Source of the DNA: Astrothelium macrocarpum
Lineage: Eukaryota; Ascomycota; Dothideomycetes; Trypetheliales; Trypetheliaceae
Assembly: GCA_021030915.1 (NCBI GenBank)
Contig: JAGEMR010000113.1
Span: 31,955-95,954 of the forward strand
Length of the DNA: 64,000 nucleotides
Direction of reading: 5' to 3'
Below the pieces are notes generated by a model that saw only the letters and a list, made by a program, of their open reading frames with translations, was not told the DNA's origin and searched no databases. Positions 1 to 11,560 of the stretch are shown here, piece after piece (position 1 is the first letter of the stretch; the number at the start of each line of letters is the position of its first letter). Made by a program: the position numbers and the translations under genes.

Positions 1-1207
1 TTCTTCTGTCCTGATCTGGGTGTTGTTCAGAAACCGCAAGTTCGGATACCAGCCAGCCAACTCGGCAGCGTAATCTGGACGTTTCTGTTCAAGCGGGTTG
101 CCAGAAACGATGAGGTGATCTAGGCGTTTGAATTTGTGTTTCCAGGCAGAGAGCGATTCGAGACTTGCAAACTGGTTGTTTGAGAGATCCAGATTCAATA
201 GGTCCGGAAAAGTGGGAGCCAGTTCCCTCACGACCATAAGGCTGTCAAGATTGTTGTTGGCCAGCGTAATACTCTGAACCGTATCTTTCTTTTCCTGCTC
301 CGATTTGAATTGGGCTTCAGCAACTTTCATGAGAGCTGGAATGAATTTTGATTGAGTTGATGATTTGGCAAACATGCCTGTGCTGGTAATTTCCTCATCT
401 TGACCGATCGCGCTTAGGTTGAGTAGTTTCGAATTGGGATCGTAACGCCGGCTCAGAAAATTTTGAAGCGTCCCTCGTAGTGCATTTCCTTCACCTGTGC
501 CGGTCGCTGTTTCTGTGGGAAGTTCCTCCACTTTGATTTTGACTCCTTGGAATTCAAAATTGTTGAGATGTAACAAATCAGATACATCTGTCCCGATAGC
601 TGATATGATGAGTGCATCGCCATCTACATGATACTACTTACTGTTAGAATGGATTGTCGAAAGGCATAGAGGGCAAGAAAACGGTAAATGGTCGCTGGTG
701 GTTCGTCGTCGTACGTACTTTGTTTGGGGCGAGCTTGAAGGTCCGTAACGGCGCGGTCTTCCGAGGTGCATTGCGTTTCTTGATTGAGACATTGACACGA
801 CGCTCAAGCCACGTGATGAGAACACCAAGACCGCCGTCGCTATTCGCGGATACATTGCTCTTGTTCCACCCTGTGATCTTAATATTGTGACTCTGGTTGC
901 TTGCTCTCTTCCCGGCTCCAAGATCACGTAAGTTCCCCCGTTGAAGTGCACCCAGAAGCTGCTCCTTCCTCGAGGATGCGAGGAGTCCCGTTCCTCTTCG
1001 TGGTTCCGACCCTGGCGGCGCAGGTGATTGCCTCGATGACTGGATAGCACCTCGACCACCTCTGCCGCCTCTAGCTGACTGAGGCGCTGCACGAGGAGCA
1101 GCACCCATGACTAAATCGCCATCCCGGTCGGTCCGCATATCTCTTGCACGTTTCTGGATGCCTCCGCGACTGCCATGATGGCGATGTGATGCCGCTGTGG
1201 CAGGCAT
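1..1207 (-). CDS. mex67: mRNA export factor Mex67, 5' part (gene runs off the window)
   Basis: Mex67/TAP carries mature mRNA through the nuclear pore together with Mtr2. The start at 1207 gives an N-terminus with GSRGGIQKR and RTDRDGDLVMG, characteristic of fungal Mex67, followed by an RGG-rich stretch. Exon 1 is 1207-719 and ends after APNK at a GTACGT donor; the intron is 718-634 with a CTAAC branch site; exon 2 resumes as VDGDALIIS and runs to base 1. An alternative donor four bases downstream with a later acceptor also keeps the frame. Exon 2 holds the RNA-binding part and leucine-rich repeats (LANNNLDSL, LNLDLSNNQF, LDHLIVSGNPLEQKRPDY). The NTF2-like and UBA domains lie beyond the window edge. 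The reading frame continues further upstream of 1207, but that stretch does not look like Mex67. It is head to head with the histidine kinase gene. Confidence 0.85.
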
Positions 1208-1888
1208 TGCACATGAGCAAGGCAAGGATGCCAAACTCGAGCGCAACCTTGAACGTTTTTGTACTTTAGCCGAGAAATCGAGGTGAAGCGGTTTCAAAAC
1301 AGGGTATGTGGGTGTTGGTTCGTCTGAATATGGAAGAAGGAAGTTGACGGAGAATTGAGGAAGTGAAGGCAGAGAGTTATGTGGGTGATTGGGAAACGGC
1401 CTGTGATAGAGGAAGGCAGTTGGACGTATTGTTGTCGATCTCAGGTATTGTGACTCAGCAGAATCGCTTAAAAGATGATCCGATCCGCAAGATCCCGAGA
1501 CTCGGAGCGAAGATGTCTGTAACGTTGCCGGGCTTCTAACATCATTAATGGTTGACAGCGCATTCATACTGGCTGCCTACATCAAGGATGCAGGGATCTC
1601 TTGGCAACGTATACAGCTTACATACGGGCTACTGCGATGCCAAAAAGTCAGCCCAGACATCGTTGCGGTCATGTATCATGATCTTAACAGCCAAGTCATC
1701 AAACTTGCAAAGGCCAAGTACGTCATAGCGAGCCATCAATCAGACTCAAGGTTATCGCACCAACTTTTCCTTGACATTTCTTGAACAAATCTAACACTCC
1801 AGTGAGGTGATGTTTTGACCCCTACCTTTCTTATCTACATTTTTACTGCAGTTCGACATCATTCAGGACTCCCAACCAAAGATGCCTG
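1208..1888. promoter_or_regulatory. Divergent intergenic region, mex67 / histidine kinase
   Basis: The 681 bp between the two divergent starts must hold both promoters and 5' leaders. A 78-codon plus-strand reading frame at 1548-1784 has no recognisable motif and is probably chance. No individual promoter element is convincing. Confidence 0.5.
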
Positions 1889-4721
1889 ATGGAGAACCTG
1901 GACAAACTCACGAATGCAGGTTGTCCACTTTTCGACTTGAACAACGAATATTTGGAAAAGACAATCTGGTCTAGTGGCACTCTCGGACCGCGAAAATCGT
2001 GGCCCGTTCCTCTGACCTGCTATGTCCAGCTCATCTGCACATTACCGCAGCCTGCTGCCGTTTTCTGGGGCAACACATTGACAATTATACATAATGCTGC
2101 TTGGAGGAAGGCTTCACAAGATGACACCGGTCAAGGTAGAGACGCGGCAGAGTACTTGCCTGGCGAGGTGCTTGGCTCTGTATGGTCAAGCTTTCGTGGA
2201 CGGACGATCAAAGCAGGTGAATAGTGCCGACCTTCTTGCAAATATATTTACAAATGTTTCTGACTCAAGCAACGCAGCCGGCAAGAATTTCCTGCCCAAA
2301 GCACCCGAACATGACAAAGACGCCCCAGTGCTCCTGACTCCCTTGCTAGACGAGAAAGGATCTCGACAAGGCGTCTTGGCTCAATTAATGTACACCCCAA
2401 GAAATGAGAAGACTTTGGATGCTGGGTTCTTAAACAGTCAAAAAATAAAGCAGGCAGATGCGACAAAGGACAGGCATAATCGACAAGTCAGCCAAGGTCA
2501 GAATGCCGAACACACACACCAAATGGACCTATTTCAAAGATTTGCTGAATTGCTGCCTAACGGACTGGCCATTCTGGACAGCGAGGCAGAAGCCCTGTTC
2601 GTCAATGATACTTTCTTCAAGCTCACAACGAATAGAAACGAAAAGAACTTCCGAGCTTGGCCGGATATCATTGATTCGCGTGATTACGATCGTGTCATGA
2701 CTGCGTACCGAGATGCATTCGTTTCAAGACGAGAGCTGCGAGTGGAGTTCCGCTGTGCTACTACTGATGAAGAAGCACAGTGGCGACTTTTTCTCTTACG
2801 TCCCTTGAAAGAGGAAGTCGATACTGGCTTTATCTGTGCTGTGGTCGATATTACTGAAATCAAGCTTGCAGAAATTTCACAAGAAAAGGCTGCAATCGAA
2901 GCTCAAGAGCGCAGGAGCCAGCAAGAACGGTTCATTGACATGGTTTCGCATGAGATTCGCAACCCCCTAAGTGCAGTCCTCCATCTTACCGACGAGATCA
3001 GAGCTGCTACCCGGTCGCTAAGAGAAAAATTCGAAGACGAAATGCTCTTTGAAATTGGCGATGCAGCCGACACTATATTACTCTGTGTTCAGCACCAAAA
3101 TGTACTTGTGGACGATATTCTCTCGTTCTCAAAGCTTGATGCGATGATGTTGTCGCTTTCTCCCAGCATTGTCCAGCCCAAGTGGGAGTTCTCTTTAGCC
3201 TTGAAGGTATTCCAGTCCGAATTGAAATCCAAGAGTATTGGCTTTCAATATGTGCTCGACGTCTCCTATGAAGACCTTAATGTAGATTACGTTGTGGCAG
3301 ACCTTAACAGGATTAAGCAGGTGCTCATTAATCTTGTGACCAATGCTATCAAATTCACCGCCAGAAAGCAAGGTACGAAGCACATTTCAGTTGCGATGGG
3401 TGCCACATTGCAACGACCAACTTCTTATCCACCAAATGTTGTCTTTTTTGAGACGACGGAGAATCAATTTCACTACGATTCTACCTTGACTACTGATTGG
3501 GGTCAAGGCCCTGCCATGTATCTGATGGTTGCCATCAAAGATACGGGCATTGGTATCAGTCCAGACAATCAAGCCAAACTTTTTGAGCGTTTCAGACAAG
3601 CTACTCCCAAAACACAAGAAAAATATGGAGGATCTGGACTGGGCCTCTTCATCTCAAGAAAGATCTGCCAACTCCATGGTGGCGATATTGGTGTCAGCTC
3701 TAAAGAAGGCGTTGGCTCTACGTTTGGGTTTTTCTTCAGAGTCAGGCGAGCAGAAGCGTCAGACGCAGACCGGCCTTCTTTCAGTCGGCAAAGTTCATCT
3801 CAGTCCTCAGTCCGGCTTCCAGCCGTCTCTCCGTCACAAGCACGGTCGGACCCCCCACATCCGGAGAGCGAACGGCCAAAATTGTACACTGGTAGATCAA
3901 AACTTGCCCTGGAACGACGTGAGACGCGGGTCGGAGCGTACTCTGGATCACGACCTAGCACACCTAAGAGTAATAGAGAAAGTCACGAGGATGAGAGAGA
4001 TTCATCTCAAACTCTATCTGAACGTCGTAGTGTCAGTTATGGACCCAAAGTACCGTCACTTGAAAACCCTCCAGTGGAACTTCGAGATGAAGCACACCCG
4101 TCCTCCAGTACCGACGAGCGATTCGATGAAACAATAGATATTGCACAAAACATTCCAGAGACTCAATCGTCAACCTTGGGAAGTGTTTACAAGACCTTTT
4201 CTGAGTCCATTTCGAAGGGGCACGGCGAAACGAAGCGGCAGGCTTCCATATCTGCCGAAATTTCCCAGAAACAACAGCATGTCCAGAACAAAGAATCCAG
4301 AGATGGCCTGTCCACAATACTCTTGGTGGAAGATAATCTGATCAACCAGAAAGTTTTGCGCAGGCAATTGCAATCTCGCAATTTTGAAGTATCAGTTGCC
4401 AACAATGGACAAGAAGCCATCGATGTAGTCAAACAAAAGGTTGAAGATATTTGTACAACTAGACAAAAAGAAAAAGCTTTTGATTGTATACTCATGGACC
4501 AGGAGATGCCGATCAAGGACGGAAATGCGGCGACCCATGAGATCCGCGACTTTGAAGATGAAAAAGGCGTTCCCCATGGTCTCATTCTCGGAGTGACTGC
4601 GAATGTCAGAGAAGCCCAGCGAGAGTCAATGATTGAGGCAGGCATGGATGACGTTATCAACAAGCCTTACAAAGTTGACGAGCTGGTGAAACGTATTAAA
4701 AAGTTGCTGTCGGCAAACTAA
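1889..4721 (+). CDS. Hybrid histidine kinase (N-terminal sensor, PAS, HisKA, HATPase, REC)
   Basis: Two exons, 1889-2216 and 2278-4721, give 923 aa. The 61 nt intron (GTGAAT...CTGAC...CGCAG) restores the frame between an N-terminal sensor segment (TLGPRKSWP, AAVFWGNTLTIIHNAAW), common to a group of fungal hybrid kinases, and the main ORF. A PAS-like region at about 180-300 contains FAELLPNGLAILDSEAEALF. The HisKA phospho-acceptor is His-334 in FIDMVSHEIRNPLSA. The ATPase domain shows the N box (NLVTNAIKFT), DTGIGIS and GSGLGLFISRKICQLHGG. After a serine-rich linker a receiver domain follows, with LLVEDNLINQ, the acceptor Asp-850 in LMDQEMPIKDG, and the lysine of INKPYK. The protein should autophosphorylate and relay to an Hpt protein. 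No membrane segment is evident, so it is probably cytosolic. The signal it senses is unknown. Confidence 0.88.
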
Positions 4722-4845
4722 CTCACAAATACATTTGATTGTGCAAACTTGCATACAACGAACTCAGACAAGAAACGATTGGGTATCAAGATGCCTTCCT
4801 CCAAAACTCCAACATGAAACAAACGAACAGCACTATACGAGCATT

Positions 4846-6258
4846 TCAGACAGTTTCCAGGGGATGCCATGCCTTTTGTGGAGTCCTGGGTGGGTATTGC
4901 AGCAACTCATATCGTGAAGCCAAATCAGATTCATTCTGAGGTGGATATCCCGCCAGTGATTGAATATCAAAATCCACGGTCTTGGAGATGCCCTCGGGTT
5001 TCATTCCTATTACTTCATCACTGGTTTCATCGTTCTTAGGGTAATGGTTGTCGTTGAGTCTATCTTGTTCATCCTTTTGCTGGATATATGAACGTCGATT
5101 CGCCGAACCCGAAGAGCCCTCCTTCGAGCTTGCCACCCACGTCATTCTGACTCTTTTCAAGAACTCCTTTGTTCGTTTGTTCGTTATAAGACGACCAGGA
5201 CGCATTGCAGGCAAGCAGATTGCGACGTTGGCTACGCCAACCTCTACCTGAGTCCAGAACAGTAGAATTGTGCTCATACCAACGACATCCAAGGATGAAG
5301 TTCCCAGGACATATTCTACTTTGTTTGACTCAACAATGGTGTTGTTGTTGTATTCGATATTGATGTACAGACGGAAAATTCCACAGATGAACGAAAGGAT
5401 ACCTGTAAAAAGAGTCGCAATGACAGCAAGCTTTTGGCCGGTAGGCAGTTGCAGTCTCCAAACCTAGCACGCACATTAGCCCAAACCATTGGGAATTCAT
5501 GAGGAAATTGCGCTCACCATAGGTACCGGAAGTATGATGATGAGAAAGTCTGAAGCGACATCAAAAATGCAGCCCCAGGTGTTTTGGCGCAAAATGTCTA
5601 GGCAATGCGTCTGCAGCATATACCAATCGCTCCACATATACGAGAAATGCTTTCCGCACATGAAGAAGCTAGTGATGGTGAAAATTGTAGCCCAGAGTAA
5701 GACGAAGACGATCAGCACCCAATTCACGATCCCAAAAATTCTGTTGATCCCAGCGTTCTTGTCGACGAAGATTCTGCGATAGAGGAAAAGGACCGACAGT
5801 TTCATGAAACCAAGTGCCAGGAAGCAAAACGAGGTCACGAGCCATTCGAGCTATACATCTATAGATCAGCGCTTAGAAGCTAGAATCAGCTTGAAAGTCA
5901 CTAACCTGATACATTACAACCGAAATGTGTTGTTGATTATATGTCCCATTGTCAATATCCGAGGCGTCTGAGGCTATAAGATGATATCCGACCGATTTCT
6001 TGGCGACGCCTTTAATACAATGAGAAAGGTGGTTTCTTTTGCACTCTGGAGGAGGGAAGATGTACCAATGATCAATGCAAGACCAATTGCGAGGTTGAAC
6101 AGCCAGCCTGGTATGCATAACCAATCATCCCATCCCAATCCTGATTTCCGAGCATGGCGAAAATAAAATCGGACTGCGACCGACAGAAGTCCGATAAATG
6201 GAAAGAAGGCGCCAATGAAGGCACAGGCTGCAGGCTTAGCATAATCTCTTTCACCCAT
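4846..6258 (-). CDS. Pth11-like/SAT4-family integral membrane protein 1
   Basis: Four exons (6258-6066, 5973-5906, 5850-5518, 5463-4846) splice with GT-AG introns into a 403 aa protein. It has the seven-helix 'fungal rhodopsin/SAT4' layout: a first helix ending RFYFRHARKSGLGWDDW, a central FMKLSVLFLYRRIF helix, a FDVASDFLIIILPVPMVW loop, LQLPTGQKLAVIATLFTG and IFRLYI. It then has the terminal VEVGVANVAICLPAMRP helix and a hydrophilic tail of about 100 residues ending in a PPQNESDLASRYELL segment. This family includes Pth11-type putative GPCRs, but most members have no assigned ligand. No CFEM cysteine domain precedes the helices. A second, divergent member lies at 40279-41724. The start was chosen because MGERDYAKPAACAFIGAFFP leads directly into helix one. 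Confidence 0.82.
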
Positions 6259-7865
6259 GGTCGCAGAGAGCGCTAGGTGCCAAAGATTGAGGCCAGTGCG
6301 GATTCCTTCGGTATAGATATGTTGACGAATCCTCGAAAGCCGTGACTGATCCTACAGCCCTGGCAACAGGGCAGATCACCGAACGCAATTATCGTGACCG
6401 TTGGATATGGTCAAACACTCCTTCTTTTCCAGGCTATAGTCGATTCTTCTAATTGGGACGTGAATGTTGTAATTTGAACAAGGAGCCCTGGTTCTAATTC
6501 TGTTCCAACGCCTATCCTCAAGGATGACAAACTAAGTTTTTAGATTCCTCCAAGGGAACATTGCACGAGGCTTGTTGCACGTGTATTTGATAAGGCTGGA
6601 AAATCCCTTTGAAAGCCAATGAGAGGGATTTTCTATAATCTTAGAGCTTAGAAATGCATGGGAGGATCAGAATTTAAGACTTTAGAGTTCTGAAGACTTG
6701 CATGAGCGGCTGAGGGCCAGTGGCGCACGTCTTGAACTCCCATCTGTCTGTGAAGTCCTTCATTCCAGCTGGCGCAACCGAAGCTGAAAGCCATTTTACA
6801 GCCATTTCAGCGATGAGAATCATGAGATTGCGTCAATCAATTCAAAAACAATAGCAAGCGACTCCACATACAGTGGGTCTATCAAAGATCAAGGGCCACG
6901 TTTCAGGATTTCCCTCGCCCATCATTATGCCGGCCATTCCCAAAGCGCAAATGCCAGGTAAAAAACCATATAAATCGACAAATTAGAACGAACTGTTGCC
7001 ACTTTTTCGTTAGATTTTATCTTGCACCCGTGCCGCAGAATGCACCAAATAGAGCCACATGCACCTAAAGAATTATCAATGACGCCTCTCAGTGTTGGGC
7101 CGGGCAACGAGGCGTTGGTCAACCTCATGCGGGTGTTTTCTTTTTCCCCCAAATGTGGGCGACCGCAGGCAACGACCAACCAAATAAAAGGGTTATCCGC
7201 TGAATCTCTTTGTTGTACATCTAGTGGAAGGAAATCCTGCCGCATCCGTCCCGCTACTTTCCGTTCATTTTCCCGTCAGGATCACGGCATCCTTTGGGAC
7301 CCATAAGGATATCCTGTGCATGGGTCACGCGATAGTATAAATTCGAACTAGACAATGGCGTTTGAGCCCTCCGAAGGTCGTGTATTATCCACTGTGCTTG
7401 AGAGTCGATGAAGTTCTCATCGAATAACAAATTGTTCAAACGGAAGCTGTGAAATCGCCATCCAACTTTAATTCCGCTCGTTAACCAGATTACTTCCTCA
7501 GCATTCGTGGGGTCAGTACAAAGTGATTGCATATTCTTCAAAATTCATTTGACGCGAAATCCTATTGGACGATTTTCTAATGTATTCGTGACTGGTTTTG
7601 TGGCTGCATTATGCAGTAGAGAACGGGAGAGTGGCTACCAATAACGCTCTCACGGAAGATACCACAACATCCTTGGTCATCCTATTACGTACCCACCAAG
7701 AACGTTTGGTAAGGTTTCCATATCTTGCAAATATCTGCAGATCTCATGAAGAGAGCTTGAGCTGAGAAATGCTGGCTGAATGCAGAGCATAAACAAATAC
7801 ATCAAGAAGCCAATCATCGTCGTCCTCGCCCCATGACCTGAACAGTCTCCTATAGCCTTCTCTCC
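6259..7865. other. Intergenic region without a supported gene
   Basis: The 1.6 kb contains minus-strand ORFs of 106 codons (6925-7245) and 95 codons (7254-7541). Neither has a motif I recognise, and they do not join through obvious splice sites into a known family. I regard them as unsupported. Confidence 0.4.
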
Positions 7866-8894
7866 TCATCCCTCATTTGTTTCCTCCTGCAGCTTATTAT
7901 GAAACATTAATCCAAGACTCGCCTCCTTAACCCACAAAGGCCACACCTTACACACAGCTCCATCCGCCATCTCCATGCAATCTCTCGCTTCCTCCTGGCT
8001 GAGATAGTAAATCGCGCCGCCACTCCCGCTGCTTGCATTTAGAGCATCGTGCTGCACCCTAGCATTCTCCTGCGTGTAAATTGCCCTGTATACCACCTCC
8101 TGCAGACTCTTGCCTACCACCGCAAAGCCATGACCGCGCTGCAGCACCACTTGCCGCCGCAGCTCGCAATCATCCACGCGTCCTTGCCGCGCGGACGCGG
8201 GAGCGGCTGAGAAGGCGGCGGCAAGGCTGTCGCCTAATCTCTGGTTGTTGACGAGTAGATGGTGCTTCTGATTTGCCTCGGGACTGTCTCTGTAAGCCGT
8301 GTCGATGTCCCAGACTTTCACGCCATCCGCGTCGAGGAAGCCGGCCATGTGCCACACCGGTTTCAAGGGGATATCGGAGACGCTGAAGGAGACTACGGTG
8401 GGAGAGTGGCTGTGGATGACGGCGTTGATGGTGGGGAAGCGCGCGAGTAGGGATGCGTGGATGAACCGTTCAGAGTAGGGTGATTGCGCGTGTGATGGGT
8501 TTTGTATGCCGTTGATTATAGGGATGGCGCCATCGACGGTATACTCGCCTATGTGCTCTCGAGATGTGACGAGTGCAGGCGGGATGCTTGTGGCTGTTGA
8601 TTAGGACTTGGCATGTGTGAGAAAGATGATGATCGCATGAGAGATAGATTTTGCTTTTTGGTATATACATTTAGAAAAGACGAGAATTCTGAAAGGAACC
8701 TTCTTTGACATCATGATTTCCCTAAACTTAAAATAAGTAAACACTCACCCAATGGATGTAAAGAATTTGTCTGGTTCGTGTGGGTTACGGACAGAGACAT
8801 GTCCAAACCCGTCCACAATCTCATGATTGGCTAGAATGTGGTTTGCATATACGAACGTCGACAAGAGCTCATTTAAGGTTTGATCGCCTCCCAT
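7866..8894 (-). CDS. Class II aldolase/adducin-domain protein
   Basis: Exon 1 (8894-8749) starts MGGDQTLNELLSTFVYANHI and ends ...KFFTSIG at a GTGAGT donor. After a 162 nt intron, exon 2 (8586-7866) continues IPPALVTSREHIGEYTVDG, for 288 aa in total. The metal-binding His pair of the family appears as HSH at 107-109 in NAVIHSHSPTVV, and the third His at 201 in LQRGHGFAVVG. Upstream, ANHEIVDGFGHVSVRNP is the typical substrate-pocket region. Length and motifs match the fungal class II aldolase/adducin family. Members act on sugar phosphates or related hydroxy-keto acids, or have no assigned reaction, so the substrate here is not predictable. It lies directly downstream of the beta-lactamase-like gene on the same strand. 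Confidence 0.85.
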
Positions 8895-9250
8895 GACGCT
8901 AAATTATGGAAAAGCCAAACGAATAAACGTAGCCTCTGAGGAGTGGGCTGCGATCCCCCGCTCATAAATTAGGCCTCCGCGGGGACACCGGCGCCGCAAA
9001 AGATACTATACAATTGGAGGTTACACGAATTGAGTGCCAAAATCCGTTGAACCAGAATTGGAGGTACCAGTGTCAAGGAGAATTAATGACTCTAAATGAG
9101 CGTAGATATTACATTATCTGTAAAATATGAGATCTGTATGAGGGGAAATTGTTTCAATTGAGAATCTCAGAGAATGTGTGAAATTAAGCGTGTTTCCGCA
9201 TCTAGAACGAAAAGATTCTTCAGCCAATACGACACGTATTTGCCTTCCTC
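8895..9250. other. Intergenic spacer, promoter side of the aldolase gene
   Basis: 356 bp between the aldolase start and the stop of the beta-lactamase-like gene on the same strand. It should contain the aldolase promoter; no specific element stands out. Confidence 0.4.
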
Positions 9251-11041
9251 CTAATCCTTCCTATCCAAGGTAATGTGCAAAAATCTTGGAACAACGCTCT
9301 GCGCCTTTTCTTGCCCCTTCTCATCCATTTTCACGGTAATGATAAATTGATCAATCGCAAAATTTCCATAAGTTACAGCATCCATAGTCGCCCAGTTCGT
9401 ACACGTCTCAGCGATAAGCCCAGAGTTAGGAAATGACGGCGGCACGTTATAGATAGCCCGGAAAGCAATCTGCCTAGTATTGGAACTTGAAGACGAGATT
9501 GTATGCTCGGTTGCGTTGGTAGCAATAGGGACCTTGGACTCTAAATTAGTCGGCTGCAAAACCACTATCACATTGTCCACAGATGTCCCTGCAAGCGCAG
9601 CATAAGATGCCAGTGCATCCGTGCCGTTGCTAACCCAATTTGTGATGAGAAGTCCAGGTACATTGGGTTCTGTTCCAAGCGTAATGCTGCTATTAATTTC
9701 CGAGGCAGTGTACGTTCCTGCAAATATATCGGAAGCTTGCTCCCGGGCAGCAGTTTCCATTTGCGGTACAATGGTATCGATAATGAATTCATCAATGAAA
9801 GTCTGTGCGCCTGCTCCTGACGCAAGGCTTACCCAGCCAGCCTTATAGTCTGGAAGGAGGGCAATACGGCTAGTGTACGAGTTCTCCGAACCGGATTTGG
9901 TGTAAAGATCAGTGACGTGCTCATATGGCGGATCTAGTGCTTGCCGAGCGATTTCCCAAGGTCGACCGATTGACAAGGTAACAGAGGACGTATGTGCTAC
10001 TGGTTTGAGCCAATGCCTAGTAATGTTTGGGTCTAAGAGGGTTGAATCCAGGATAGATTTTCCAACCTGGACGAGGTCCAATGCCGTGGTGTAGATTCCT
10101 GAGTAGCCGCTGGCTTTCCCTTGAGCGTAATTCCATCCACTACTGCCTGGATTTCCAGGAATTACGCCTTGGGAACTGTTTGATGGAGTGGTTGCAAAGG
10201 TGTTGGAAAGCGACAATGGGGAAAATATATGTCTCTGGAAAATTTCTGAAAGAGGTAGACCAACGATACTTTCTAGAGCATAGGCCAAGATCTCGTAACC
10301 TGTGTTGCTATAGATTGGCGTTGTGTTAGGAGCGTAAGTAGGCTGACGAGTCGCAAGCGCAGCGAGGAACTGAGACCTGTCGCATGGGATGGTCGCGTTT
10401 TCTAAACAAGGAGGCATATCGGAACTCGATAGAGGTGGAAGTCCGTATTGAGTTAGCAGAGCCATAGGTAAGTCAGTAGACAATCCTCCAGAACTGTCCA
10501 GTTGTCTCGTGACGCCAGCCAGATGACTGGCAAGTGCGCCAAGTGTGACATCTTCCCACTGAAGAAAGTCAATTGGATTAGAAATGCTTTCTTGAGATTG
10601 TTCATCTAACTCTGGAAGAAACTGAGTAACAGGTTTATCCCAATATGTATCGCCAAACTCAGCCAGAAATGCATATGCTGTAAAGAGTTTTGTGATGCTC
10701 CCGATTCGGAAGATAGAATTTCCATCGATGTTCTTAGTACCAAAAGACCCGTTTTGAATGGATGGTGGAGTAAAGTACCATTGGAAAGCCGGCGTTGCTT
10801 CATATGTAGAGAAGAACTGAACAGCGTATGATGTACCATTGTCTACGGGGCCACGCGTACTATTACCAGTCCTGACAGCGTGATTGAGGGTCTCTGTGAG
10901 ATTTTGAAATGCATTTTGAAGAATACTGGAATTTAATGTCCTGGGAGGATGAAAGACTGGGCCTAGTATCGGACAATTAAGTGGAAAAGCAGCTGAAACT
11001 ATAGGTGACAAAGCAAGCACAAGGCTCATAAAGCTACCCAT
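9251..11041 (-). CDS. Secreted beta-lactamase-like serine hydrolase
   Basis: A single exon encodes 596 aa. The N-terminus (MGSFMSLVLALSPIVSAA) is a signal peptide. The class C beta-lactamase/DD-peptidase fold is shown by the catalytic S-x-x-K (Ser-115, Lys-118 in FRIGSITKLF) and by Y-x-N at 244-246 (PIYSNTGYEILAYALESIVG). Many N-x-S/T sites agree with secretion. The protein is longer than bacterial class C enzymes (about 360-400 aa), with an extra C-terminal beta-rich domain, as in the fungal secreted 'beta-lactamase-like' proteins. Such proteins act as esterases, peptidases or acyltransferases, and real lactamase activity is unproven. It is divergent from the Zn2Cys6 gene at 11561, which is a candidate regulator. 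Confidence 0.87.
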   Translation of the reverse strand: MGSFMSLVLALSPIVSAAFPLNCPILGPVFHPPRTLNSSILQNAFQNLTETLNHAVRTGNSTRGPVDNGTSYAVQFFSTYEATPAFQWYFTPPSIQNGSFGTKNIDGNSIFRIGSITKLFTAYAFLAEFGDTYWDKPVTQFLPELDEQSQESISNPIDFLQWEDVTLGALASHLAGVTRQLDSSGGLSTDLPMALLTQYGLPPLSSSDMPPCLENATIPCDRSQFLAALATRQPTYAPNTTPIYSNTGYEILAYALESIVGLPLSEIFQRHIFSPLSLSNTFATTPSNSSQGVIPGNPGSSGWNYAQGKASGYSGIYTTALDLVQVGKSILDSTLLDPNITRHWLKPVAHTSSVTLSIGRPWEIARQALDPPYEHVTDLYTKSGSENSYTSRIALLPDYKAGWVSLASGAGAQTFIDEFIIDTIVPQMETAAREQASDIFAGTYTASEINSSITLGTEPNVPGLLITNWVSNGTDALASYAALAGTSVDNVIVVLQPTNLESKVPIATNATEHTISSSSSNTRQIAFRAIYNVPPSFPNSGLIAETCTNWATMDAVTYGNFAIDQFIITVKMDEKGQEKAQSVVPRFLHITLDRKD

Positions 11042-11560
11042 GATGCTTCAAATTTGCTCGACGATGAAATGACATGTATATGAGAGAAAGGAGAAAGACA
11101 AAGAAATATATTAACTGTTGCCTGAAGCGACATATCTACGTACCACTTATTGAACTGGAATAGCAGCCCAGATGCCGCGTACGACATGCATAGCCACAAT
11201 AAATTCCTCACCAGCTACGACTATTCGAATGTCATCTTGCAAGACTATGCATTTCCTTGGACAGGAAAGCGGATGATACGGAGATCTCGTAGGGTTTAGC
11301 TTGGAGGTTGAGAAGAGAAAGCGAGATGAGTGGTGCGTTCGCATAGATCACGTGTGCGGCTAGCGCCTTTGGCCCCAGCGCATAGACTCCAATCTCTTAT
11401 ATCCAGCCCTGTCTCCTGCTCCTGAGGCTGTGTACGTCAAGATGGGTAATCCTGATAAATACTCTCCCTGCTCCTTTTCTCATTGCTTCCCGATGTCTTT
11501 CCCATCCCCGTCTATGAATACGAGAACCTTTCTCATGCTGGCGATGCGTTTCAATGAGTA
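11042..11560. promoter_or_regulatory. Shared promoter between beta-lactamase-like gene and Zn2Cys6 gene
   Basis: 519 bp separate the divergent starts at 11041 and 11561. A bidirectional promoter is inferred from this layout. I could not identify a clear CGG-Nx-CCG pair by eye. Confidence 0.45.

Noticed and set aside
644..1567. Mex67 starting at 1567 and ending at 644
   Set aside because: The upstream part lacks family similarity, and the downstream end is intron sequence. The export factor motifs begin at the Met at 1207 and continue in the exon after 634.
1548..1784. 78-codon ORF as a separate gene
   Set aside because: No motif, and it sits in the leader region of the histidine kinase gene.
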